40,437 nucleotides of DNA, from contig JAFECH010000363.1 of assembly GCA_018242255.1 (NCBI GenBank), positions 1-40,437 of the forward strand. The letters are read 5' to 3'. Shown here piece after piece: positions 33,638 to 40,437 of the stretch (the stretch's first letter is position 1; each line of letters starts with the position of its first letter). The DNA is from Pseudomonadota bacterium (GTDB lineage: Bacteria; Pseudomonadota; Alphaproteobacteria; Rhizobiales; Hyphomicrobiaceae). The translations under genes and the position numbers were made by a program. The notes under the pieces are model-generated. The model searched no databases. It was not told where the DNA came from and was given only the letters and a program-made list of their open reading frames with translations.

Positions 33638-33922
33638 ATGCAAAAGCGCGTCGAAGATCCGCGTATCCGAAAAATGTTCCACGGCGACAGAAACTGGGCC
33701 TTTGTCGCCGTGGCCGTCCTTTGGACGCTCTACGGCTTCGTGTTCTACGAAGTGAAAGATCTCACCGGCTCTCAGGCTGCGACAGTTGTTCTAGGCGTTT
33801 TTGGCGCGCTGGTTCTGCTGTTCAACAGCGCGTCTATTCTGGCGATGATCTACCACCTCAATGAGGAGCGAGAAGAGATATATGGCCTCGATATTCACTA
33901 TCTCGACGCTCGAAAACAGTGA
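33638..33922 (+). CDS. Small two-helix membrane protein of permease operon
   Basis: A 94-residue protein with two hydrophobic helices (about 20-38 FVAVAVLWTLYGFVFYEV and 47-70 VVLGVFGALVLLFNSASILAMIYH). Both ends are charged, with an N-terminal KRVEDPRIRKMFHGDRNWA and a C-terminal EEREEIYGLDIHYLDARKQ. I know no named family. AGGGAA lies seven bases before ATG 33638. It is the first of four closely packed genes ending in an APC permease and lies upstream of mgsABC-gmaS. An accessory role in the transporter is inferred from this packing, as for small subunits that partner some sodium-solute symporters. Confidence 0.75.
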   Translation: MQKRVEDPRIRKMFHGDRNWAFVAVAVLWTLYGFVFYEVKDLTGSQAATVVLGVFGALVLLFNSASILAMIYHLNEEREEIYGLDIHYLDARKQ

Positions 33923-33933
33923 GGCAGAGCACA

Positions 33934-34329
33934 ATGGCAAAAGAAATTTATGTGCCGCCGAAGCAGTCCGCATTCGGTCAATTATTTGACAGCCTATTTT
34001 TGCTGGGGCTTGTTCTTGTCGCACTGTTCGCACCGCTTTTCCTCAAGCTCGCCGGCGGTGGAAAGATCGATATCCCTGTACAAGACAAGTCGACATGGGA
34101 GGGTTTGGGTCAAACCGCTCAACAGGCCGCTCAATGGGTGAAGCTTGGCTTTACGCCGGAAAGCGCCAGCTCAATCATTACGTCGCGCTTCGATTACTCC
34201 TTCAACCCCGTCGAACTTGCTGTCACGATTCTCGTCATAGTTGGCTATTTTGCGCTGCTTTTCGCTTTTTCGCGAAGTGAGTACCGCGAAGTGATCGACG
34301 AGCGCTTTGGCAGGAGGTCGGAGCAATGA
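33934..34329 (+). CDS. Membrane protein of permease operon, unknown
   Basis: A 131-residue protein with two hydrophobic helices (about 17-37 LFLLGLVLVALFAPLFLKLA and 94-113 AVTILVIVGYFALLFAFSR). They flank a soluble loop of about 55 residues (IDIPVQDKSTWEGLGQTAQQ, then AAQWVKLGFTPES). No family is recognised. ATG 33934 follows GAGGCAGAG and starts 11 bases after the previous stop; its own stop overlaps the next start (ATGA). The loop between helices could face the periplasm and help substrate capture, which is speculation. Confidence 0.73.
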   Translation: MAKEIYVPPKQSAFGQLFDSLFLLGLVLVALFAPLFLKLAGGGKIDIPVQDKSTWEGLGQTAQQAAQWVKLGFTPESASSIITSRFDYSFNPVELAVTILVIVGYFALLFAFSRSEYREVIDERFGRRSEQ

Positions 34330-34511
34330 ACCAATTTCAGATGCTGGAATATGCAGCTTGGGCGCTCTCGGCCGTTCTTGGCTTGTGGATGCTGTTGGAC
34401 ATGATCAAGACAAACAGAACCTACGACGAAGACCTTCTAACGTCGTCGAAGGAAGGTCAAATCGACGACGCGCTAGTCATCGATCCGCCGCACCAGGGGG
34501 GACACAAATGA
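34326..34511 (+). CDS. 61-residue single-span protein of permease operon
   Basis: A 61-residue product with one hydrophobic helix (about residues 8-27, EYAAWALSAVLGLWMLLDMI) and an acidic, soluble C-terminal half (TYDEDLLTSSKEGQIDDALV). It overlaps the preceding gene by ATGA and the permease by ATGA, so three genes are translationally coupled. The architecture is that of a small regulatory or stabilising subunit. No family is recognised. Confidence 0.75.
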   Translation: MNQFQMLEYAAWALSAVLGLWMLLDMIKTNRTYDEDLLTSSKEGQIDDALVIDPPHQGGHK

Positions 34512-35893
34512 CCCAGACGACAGCAATTCATGGAGAGAAGATCTCACTGCTGCGCGTTCTCGGGCCGGCCCATGTGTGGGCGCTCGGCGTCGGCATCGTG
34601 CTCGTTGGTGAATTCATGGGATGGAATTTCGCCGTAGGAAAAGGCGGTGCCGTTGCCGCGCTCATCGCGTGCTGGGTGGCGGGATTGCTCTATACTTGCG
34701 TCGCGATGATTGACTCCGAAGTCACTTCCACGGTCGCGGCAGCAGGTGGACAATACGCGCAGGCAAAACATATCGTCGGCCCGCTCATGGCGTTCAACGT
34801 CGGGCTTTATCTCGTTTTCGCGTACACCATGCTCGAAGCGGCGAATGCCATAACGCTCGGCTATCTCGTGCAAACGGTCGGTACAATGGCGGGCTTTGCC
34901 GACGTGCACGATAAGCCTTTCATAGTGCTGACGATCATGTTTCTCGCTTGGTTGAACTACCGTGGTGTCTATGCGACGCTGACGCTCAACCTTGTGCTTA
35001 CCGCAATCGCATTCAGTGCAGTGGTGATTCTTTTCGCGGCCACCAAGCCCTGGACGCACGACATGCTCAACCATCAAGCCTTCCTCAATGGCCTGCCTTA
35101 CGGTTGGGTTGGCGTGATTGCGTCACTACATTTCGGGCTTTGGTACTACCTCGGCATCGAAGGCACATGTCAGGCGGCAGAGGAGGTTCGATCTCCAGCG
35201 CGATCGTTGCCGCTCGGAACGATGACTGGAATGATCACTCTGCTGATCGCAGCGACTATGACGTGGTATGTGTGCTCGGGGCTGATGCCTTGGGAATATC
35301 TCGGGCAGGCCACAACCCCGCTCTTTGATGCTGCGCGCTTGACAGGATCCGCGCCGTTGATGGTTCTTCTGTTCGTAGGAACCGTCTTCTCCACTCTTGC
35401 TTCGGCGAACGGCTGCATCAACGATGCATCGCGCGCCTGGTTCTCGATGGGACGAGACAGATATCTGCCCACTTGGTTTGGAGCAGTTCATCCGAAGAAC
35501 CGTACGCCTTATCGTTCCATCGTGTTCTTGGTTCCGGTCGCCGTTATTTTTGCTTACTTCGCGCCGTTGGACCAGGTCATCACTTTCTCAATTCTGTCGG
35601 GGCTATTGGGATACACGTACATGTCCCTCAATGTCATGATATTTCGGAGAAAGTGGCCGCTAAATACCATTCGGCGTGGATATATCCATCCCTTCCATCC
35701 ATTGCCCGCTTTGGTATTGCTCTTCCTTTGTTCCGTGACTTATTTTGCGGTCTTTCTGGGATATGGAACCCAATTAATAGCTATGATGATCTTCTTTGCG
35801 GTTGCATCTTTGTGGTTTCATTTTCATCGCTACAAATACGTTCGGCGCGGCGATCAATTCACAATGCAATGGCCGAGGCCGGCTGGGTATTGA
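34508..35893 (+). CDS. APC-family permease, ethanolamine-permease-like
   Basis: A 461-residue transporter with about 12 hydrophobic helices. The N-terminal GVGIVLVGEFMGWNFAVGKGG resembles the substrate-binding helix 1 break of amino acid/polyamine/organocation carriers, especially ethanolamine permeases. Other family-like parts are FGLWYYLGIEGTCQAAEEVRSPARSLPLG and NGCINDASRAWFSMGRDRYLP. It probably imports a cationic amine or amino acid by ion-coupled transport. Its place just before mgsABC-gmaS suggests methylamine or a related amine, which is inference. ATG 34508 overlaps the stop of the 61-residue gene. A strong hairpin follows its stop. Confidence 0.9.
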   Translation: MTQTTAIHGEKISLLRVLGPAHVWALGVGIVLVGEFMGWNFAVGKGGAVAALIACWVAGLLYTCVAMIDSEVTSTVAAAGGQYAQAKHIVGPLMAFNVGLYLVFAYTMLEAANAITLGYLVQTVGTMAGFADVHDKPFIVLTIMFLAWLNYRGVYATLTLNLVLTAIAFSAVVILFAATKPWTHDMLNHQAFLNGLPYGWVGVIASLHFGLWYYLGIEGTCQAAEEVRSPARSLPLGTMTGMITLLIAATMTWYVCSGLMPWEYLGQATTPLFDAARLTGSAPLMVLLFVGTVFSTLASANGCINDASRAWFSMGRDRYLPTWFGAVHPKNRTPYRSIVFLVPVAVIFAYFAPLDQVITFSILSGLLGYTYMSLNVMIFRRKWPLNTIRRGYIHPFHPLPALVLLFLCSVTYFAVFLGYGTQLIAMMIFFAVASLWFHFHRYKYVRRGDQFTMQWPRPAGY

Positions 35894-35914
35894 CCTAGAA
35901 TGATTTAGTGTTGG

Positions 35915-35939
35915 AGGCGGGGGATCGCTTCCCCCGCCT
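35915..35939 (+). terminator. Strong hairpin after permease gene
   Basis: AGGCGGGGGA (35915-35924) pairs perfectly with TCCCCCGCCT (35930-35939) around a five-base loop, 21 bases after the permease stop. There is no T run, so it may be a partial terminator or an RNA processing/stability element between the permease and mgs genes. Confidence 0.55.
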
Positions 35940-36173
35940 GTACCTAATGGCACGCCGCATTCGTGGCTGCGACGCAATATCGATGAAAACATAATAAGAC
36001 GCGGCGTTAGCGACAGAAAATGCCGCTGAGTCAATTCCGGCATGCTCGCTGTCATTGCATTGCGAGATAAGTGATCATTCCTTTAAAGAATAAAATGTTC
36101 TTAGCGGTTGACGAACTCAAGGCGTTGCAATACGTCAAATAGGGAATTCCAATTTCAAAAAAGGTTTCTGCAG

Positions 36174-37070
36174 ATGTGCGGAATTGTCGGACTGTTTCTC
36201 AAGAATAATACGCTGGAGCCGAAGCTTGGGGAAATGCTCAGCGTTATGCTCGGTACTATGTGTGATCGTGGTCCCGACTCAGCAGGATTCGCGGTTTATG
36301 GAACTCCTGAAAAAGGGAGAACAAAAATAACGCTGCAATCCGGAGATCCTGAAAAGGATTTTGCCGGTCTCAAACAGGCGGTCGACAAGGAAATCGGAAT
36401 TAAAGCCGAATTGAAGGAAAAGTCGACGCACGCGGTTCTCACGGTTTCTTCTGACAAGGTCGATGCCGTCCGGACATGGCTCAATGAGCATCGGCCTTCA
36501 CTTCGTGTGATGGGTGTCGGCGACTCAATTGAGATCTACAAAGAAGTCGGTTATCCGACGGAAGTTGCAAAGCGTTTCGATCTCAAATCAATGAAGGGTT
36601 CGCACGCGATCGGACATACGCGTATGGCCACCGAGTCAGCGGTGACGACGTTGGGCGCCCATCCATTCTCCACTGGATCGGATCAGTGCCTTGTTCATAA
36701 CGGCTCGTTGTCGAACCACAATGGCATCCGTCGGCAGCTCATCAAGGATGGGATGCGCTTCGAAACGGAAAACGACACCGAAGTAGCTGCCGCTTATCTG
36801 ACCTGGCGAATGAAGCAGGGTCTCAACCTCGGCGAGGCGCTTAACAGCACAATCGATGATCTCGACGGCTTCTTCAACTTCGTCGTGGGCACTAAGGACG
36901 GCTTCGGGGTCGTGCGCGACCCGATCGCGTGCAAGCCAGCGGTGATGGCCGAAACGGATGACTATGTCGCTTTCGGCTCGGAATATCGTGCGCTCGTCAA
37001 TCTGCCCGACATCAACAAGGCGCGCGTATGGGAGCCGGAGCCGGCAACAGTCTATTTTTGGGAACGCTGA
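36174..37070 (+). CDS. mgsA: N-methylglutamate synthase subunit A
   Basis: A 298-residue class II glutamine-amidotransferase (Ntn-hydrolase) subunit. After Met removal, Cys2 (MCGIVGLF) is the nucleophile. Other amidotransferase blocks are RGPDSAGFAVYG (32-43), HTRMATESAVTTLGAHPF, VHNGSLSNHNGIRRQL and ENDTEVAAAYL. In N-methylglutamate synthase this subunit is related to the N-terminal domain of glutamate synthase and is thought to handle the gamma-glutamyl amide (gamma-glutamylmethylamide). The open frame extends upstream, but ATG 36174 gives the obligatory MCGI start and has AAGG nine bases before it. mgsB follows 21 bases later. The mgsABC-gmaS order supports the assignment over other amidotransferases. 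Confidence 0.93.
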   Translation: MCGIVGLFLKNNTLEPKLGEMLSVMLGTMCDRGPDSAGFAVYGTPEKGRTKITLQSGDPEKDFAGLKQAVDKEIGIKAELKEKSTHAVLTVSSDKVDAVRTWLNEHRPSLRVMGVGDSIEIYKEVGYPTEVAKRFDLKSMKGSHAIGHTRMATESAVTTLGAHPFSTGSDQCLVHNGSLSNHNGIRRQLIKDGMRFETENDTEVAAAYLTWRMKQGLNLGEALNSTIDDLDGFFNFVVGTKDGFGVVRDPIACKPAVMAETDDYVAFGSEYRALVNLPDINKARVWEPEPATVYFWER

Positions 37071-37091
37071 GAAATATAGAGGTCTCGTTTC

Positions 37092-37778
37092 ATGCGAACA
37101 ATCGATTTAACGAAAAGCAACATTCGGGAACTCAACGAAGAGCTCCATCGACAAGGAGGGGGCGCCAACGAAGATTCTTGGGAGGTACTCAATCCACGCG
37201 GTGCTCACGCCGTCGCGGTTGGCGTCGATGCGCCTATCTCGATCAGCGTGAAGGGAAGCGTCGGTTACTACTGTGGAGGCATGAATAAGCAGGCCCAGGT
37301 TACAGTTCACGGCTCGGCCGGCCCTGGCGTCGCTGAAAACATGATGTCCGGTAAAGTAGTGATCAAAGGCGATGCCAGCCAGTATGCTGGCGCGACCGGC
37401 CGTGGGGGGTTGCTCGTCATCGAGGGCAATGCCTCTTCGCGTTGCGGCATATCGATGAAGGGCATCGATATCGTCGTCAAAGGCAATATCGGACACATGT
37501 CGGCCTTCATGGCACAATCAGGACATCTCGTCGTTTGCGGCGACGCTGGCGACGCGCTTGGTGACTCTCTTTACGAGGCCAAATTGTTCGTGCGCGGAAG
37601 CGTGAAGAGCCTTGGAGCCGATTGCGTAGAAAAGGACATGCGTCCCGAACATCATGCCGCGCTGACCAAACTGCTCAAGGATGCCGGCATCACTGACATC
37701 AAGCCGGACGAGTTCAAGCGCTACGGCTCGGCTCGGAAACTCTACAACTTCAACATCGACAACGCGGATGCCTACTGA
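37092..37778 (+). CDS. mgsB: N-methylglutamate synthase subunit B
   Basis: A 228-residue protein equal to the C-terminal beta-helix (GXGXG) domain of glutamate synthase. Repeated glycine turns are visible: ISVKGSVGYYCGG, VTVHGSAGPGVAENMMSG, VVIKGDASQYAGATGRGG, LVIEGNASSRCG, IVVKGNIGHMSAFMAQSG, LVVCGDAGDALGDSL and LFVRGSVKSLG. The domain is structural, holding the amidotransferase and FMN subunits together. AGAGG lies nine bases before ATG 37092. Its stop overlaps the mgsC start in TGATG, so B and C are translationally coupled. Confidence 0.93.
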   Translation: MRTIDLTKSNIRELNEELHRQGGGANEDSWEVLNPRGAHAVAVGVDAPISISVKGSVGYYCGGMNKQAQVTVHGSAGPGVAENMMSGKVVIKGDASQYAGATGRGGLLVIEGNASSRCGISMKGIDIVVKGNIGHMSAFMAQSGHLVVCGDAGDALGDSLYEAKLFVRGSVKSLGADCVEKDMRPEHHAALTKLLKDAGITDIKPDEFKRYGSARKLYNFNIDNADAY

Positions 37779-39115
37779 TGACTTATCATAATCCCCAGAC
37801 GGTGCCGCGCCAGTCGGCAACATTCGATGATTATGCCCTTTCCGAAATTCGCCGCGCGGCGGCGACGGGCATCTACGATATCCGAGGCGGAGGCTCAAAG
37901 CGGCGTGTGCCGCATTTTGACGATCTTCTCTTCCTGGGTGCGTCCATCTCGCGTTATCCCCTCGAAGGATATCGTGAAAAATGCACGACGAGCGTTACGC
38001 TCGGGACGCGCTTTGCGAAGAAACCGATTGAGCTGAAAATCCCGATTACAATCGCAGGTATGAGCTTTGGCGCTCTTTCGGCAAACGCTAAGGAAGCCCT
38101 GGGTCGAGGCGCTTCAATCGCTGGTACCTCGACGACGACGGGTGACGGCGGAATGACGCCTGAAGAGCGAGGTCAGTCAAAAACGCTGGTGTACCAGTAT
38201 CTGCCGTCGCGCTACGGAATGAACCCTGACGATTTGCGGAAGGCTGATGCAATCGAGGTCGTCGTGGGGCAGGGAGCAAAACCGGGCGGTGGCGGCATGC
38301 TGCTCGGACAGAAAATCTCAGATCGCGTCGCAGAGATGCGCAACCTGCCGAAGGGCATCGACCAGCGCTCCGCCTGTCGACATCCCGACTGGACGGGGCC
38401 AGACGATCTGGAAATCAAGATCCTCGAGCTTCGCGAGATCACAGAATGGGAAAAGCCGATCTATGTAAAGGTCGGCGGCACACGTCCCTATTACGACACG
38501 GCTCTTGCGATCAAAGCGGGTGCCGATGTTGTGGTGCTTGACGGTATGCAGGGTGGCACCGCTGCGACGCAGGAAGTCTTCATCGAAAACGTCGGATTGC
38601 CGACCTTGGCGTGCATACGACCTGCAGTTCAGGCGCTGCAGGATTTGGGCATGCACCGCAAAGTGCAGCTTATCGTTTCGGGCGGGATAAGGACTGGTGC
38701 CGACGCCGCTAAGGCGCTGGCGCTGGGTGCCGACGCCGTTTCGATCGGCATCGCCGCCCTGGCGGCGCTTGGAGATAATGATCCGGCCTTGGACGATGAA
38801 TACCGGAAGCTCGGAACGCGTGCGGGATGCTACGATGATTGGCACGAAGGCCGTGATCCGGCGGGAATTACCACGCAAGATCCCGCTCTATCTCAACGTC
38901 TCGATCCCGTGCGTGCCGGCCGTCGTCTCGCCAATTACCTTAAGGTGATGACGCTCGAAATTCAGACAGTGGCGCGCGCTGCTGGCCATAATCACATTCA
39001 CAATCTTGAACCTGAGGACCTTTGCGCCTTGACGTTGGAAGCGGCCGCCATGGCGCGGGTGCCGCTTGCCGGAACTGACTGGTATCCCGGAAAACCGGGC
39101 GCCTCAGGTTTTTAA
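37778..39115 (+). CDS. mgsC: N-methylglutamate synthase subunit C (FMN domain)
   Basis: A 445-residue FMN-binding barrel related to the synthase domain of GltB. Typical blocks are ITIAGMSFGALSANAKEALGRGA, GDGGMTPEERG, VVGQGAKPGGGGMLLGQKIS, PIYVKVGGTRPYYDTALAIKAGADVVVLDGMQGGTAA and IVSGGIRTGADAAKALALGADAVSIG. It carries out the reductive step giving N-methylglutamate. At the place of the GltB 3Fe-4S ligands the sequence reads RAGCYDDWHEGRDPAGITTQDP, with a single Cys (Cys351), so that cluster is probably absent. The stop/start overlap with mgsB (TGATG) indicates coupled translation. Confidence 0.93.
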   Translation: MTYHNPQTVPRQSATFDDYALSEIRRAAATGIYDIRGGGSKRRVPHFDDLLFLGASISRYPLEGYREKCTTSVTLGTRFAKKPIELKIPITIAGMSFGALSANAKEALGRGASIAGTSTTTGDGGMTPEERGQSKTLVYQYLPSRYGMNPDDLRKADAIEVVVGQGAKPGGGGMLLGQKISDRVAEMRNLPKGIDQRSACRHPDWTGPDDLEIKILELREITEWEKPIYVKVGGTRPYYDTALAIKAGADVVVLDGMQGGTAATQEVFIENVGLPTLACIRPAVQALQDLGMHRKVQLIVSGGIRTGADAAKALALGADAVSIGIAALAALGDNDPALDDEYRKLGTRAGCYDDWHEGRDPAGITTQDPALSQRLDPVRAGRRLANYLKVMTLEIQTVARAAGHNHIHNLEPEDLCALTLEAAAMARVPLAGTDWYPGKPGASGF

Positions 39116-39157
39116 TAGCCAACAACAAAAATAAGGCACGTGAGGAAACACCCAAAA

Positions 39158-40437
39158 TGGCACAAGATATGACTCCGCATGCGCAGATGACGGATTTATC
39201 GGCTCTCGCCAAACAAAACGGCATCCGCTACTTCATGATCTCCTACACCGACCTCTTCGGCTATCAACGGGCAAAGCTCGTTCCCGCGGCGGCGATCGCG
39301 GACATGCAGAAGGACGGTGCAGGTTTCGCCGGCTTCGCGACCTGGTTGGATTTGACGCCGGCCCATCCGGATCTCTTCGCGGTGCCGGATCCAGCGTCCT
39401 TTATTCAATTGCCATGGAATCGCGAGGTTGGCTGGGTTGCCGCCGATCTCGTTATGGATGACAAGCCTGTCGCTCAGGCGCCGCGCGTGGTCCTCAAAAA
39501 CGTCATGAAGCAAGCTGCGGAAAAGGGGCTGTACGTCAAGACCGGCGTTGAGTGTGAGTTCTTCCTGACCAAACCGTGCGGAACCCTGGTTTCGGACGAT
39601 GCGGACCGAGCGACGAAGTCTTGTTACGATCAGCAGGCGCTGATGCGCCGGTACGATGTGATCTCTGAAATCTGCGATCACATGCTGGAACTCGGATGGG
39701 GGCCGTATCAGAACGACCACGAAGACGCGAATGGCCAGTTCGAAATGAACTGGAACTTCGACGACAGCCTAGTCACGGCCGACCGGCACGCCTTCTTTAA
39801 GTTCATGGCGCGCTCGATCGCGGAAAAGCACGGGTACCGCGCAACCTTTATGCCGAAACCGTTCCTCGGACTGACGGGCAACGGATGCCACGCGCACATT
39901 TCGGTGTGGGATCAGACGGGCAAGGTCAACAAGTTCTACAATCCGAACGATGAGATCGGACTGTCGGACGAAGGCTATAACTTCCTCGGTGGCATCATGC
40001 GCCACGCCGAGTCTCTTTCGGCCATCACCAACCCGACCGTAAACTCGTATAAGCGCATTAATGCTCCGCGCACGGTGTCCGGCGCGACGTGGGCTCCTAA
40101 CACCGTGACGTGGACGGGAAATAACCGGACGCATATGGTTCGTGTGCCTGGTAAAGGCCGTTTCGAGCTACGCCTTCCGGACGGTGCGGCAAACCCCTAC
40201 CTGCTGCAGGCTGTGATCATCGCGGCCGGCATCAACGGCATCAACCGCAAGGCGGATCCGGGCAAGCGGCTAGATATCGATATGTATCAGCTCGGTCATA
40301 CGGTCACGGATGCGCCGAAGCTGCCGCTCAATCTTTTAGACGCGCTCAGGAATTTCGACAAAGATACGGAACTCAAGGAAATGCTTGGCAATGAATTCGC
40401 CGATGCTTTCGTGAAGCTTAAGACAAGCGAATGGAAT
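39158..40437 (+). CDS. gmaS: Gamma-glutamylmethylamide synthetase, 3' cut
   Basis: The window ends inside this gene: 426 complete codons are present, lacking perhaps 15-20 of the usual about 440. It joins methylamine and L-glutamate, using ATP, to form gamma-glutamylmethylamide. The glutamine-synthetase fold is shown by GVECEFFLT, NDHEDANGQFEMNWNFDD, MPKPFLGLTGNGCHAHISVWD, NPTVNSYKRINAPRTVSGAT and RFELRLPDGAANPYL. These carry the metal and ATP ligands and the glutamate-binding Arg. ATG 39158 is preceded by GAGGAAA. It lies 42 bases after mgsC on the same strand. Context with mgsABC separates it from ordinary glutamine synthetase or PuuA-type enzymes. Confidence 0.93.

Noticed and set aside
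35948-35965. TGGCAC as a sigma-54 -24 element before mgsA
   Set aside because: The required GC of the -12 element is not at the correct spacing, and the site is over 200 bases from the gene.
36108-36136. TTGACG as a -35 for mgsA
   Set aside because: At 16-18 base spacing no hexamer resembles TATAAT.

Overview
The window looks like a chromosome segment of a methylotrophic alphaproteobacterium of the Hyphomicrobiales, most like Hyphomicrobium. The strongest evidence is the right end, which carries the three N-methylglutamate synthase subunits (mgsA, mgsB, mgsC) followed by gamma-glutamylmethylamide synthetase (gmaS). These are the first enzymes of the indirect, N-methylglutamate route of methylamine use. 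The genus is an inference from gene content; no marker gene is present.

Layout, left to right. (1) 1-1696: the tail of a polysaccharide ABC exporter, with a permease 3' end and a Wzt-like ATPase. (2) 1718-5860: mixed housekeeping and small exported genes, including a THUMP-type RNA methyltransferase, a cupin, a small membrane protein, two small secreted proteins and a diheme cytochrome c of the c4 type. (3) 6168-11217: a coupled TlpA-like thioredoxin / Tat-exported transglutaminase-like pair, then a DUF2946 protein and a TonB-dependent copper receptor with a Met-rich segment. (4) 11316-13684: a B12-binding radical SAM protein, a 27-residue membrane peptide and a small soluble protein. (5) 13923-19493: a run of membrane proteins (DUF2254, AI-2E/PerM type, a small unknown, YihY/BrkB type, and a CPA1 Na+/H+ antiporter). 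(6) 19593-27420: an RND efflux pump with its adaptor (no outer-membrane channel gene next to it) and, divergently, a BaeSR-like two-component pair that probably controls it. (7) 27574-29722: a VirK/YbjX (DUF535) protein and a response regulator with an incomplete receiver pocket.

(8) 30480-32458: a nitrosative-stress unit. An NsrR-like Rrf2 regulator lies upstream of a nitronate monooxygenase on the minus strand and is divergent from a group II truncated haemoglobin. A near-ideal NsrR-type palindrome (31968-31990) sits between them and abuts a TATAAT box. (9) 32583-32930: an orphan C-terminal GcvT-fold fragment, probably a gene relic. (10) 33638-35893: three small membrane proteins translationally linked to an APC-family permease. 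(11) 36174-40437: mgsABC-gmaS, cut by the window end.

How they work together: region 10 is best read as an uptake system feeding region 11. GmaS joins methylamine to glutamate, and NMG synthase makes N-methylglutamate. The N-methylglutamate dehydrogenase genes that would release the C1 unit are not in the window and may lie downstream. The permease with three small partners and the NsrR operator unit are the two items most worth following up. No tRNA, rRNA, insertion sequence, integrase or CRISPR array was recognised.
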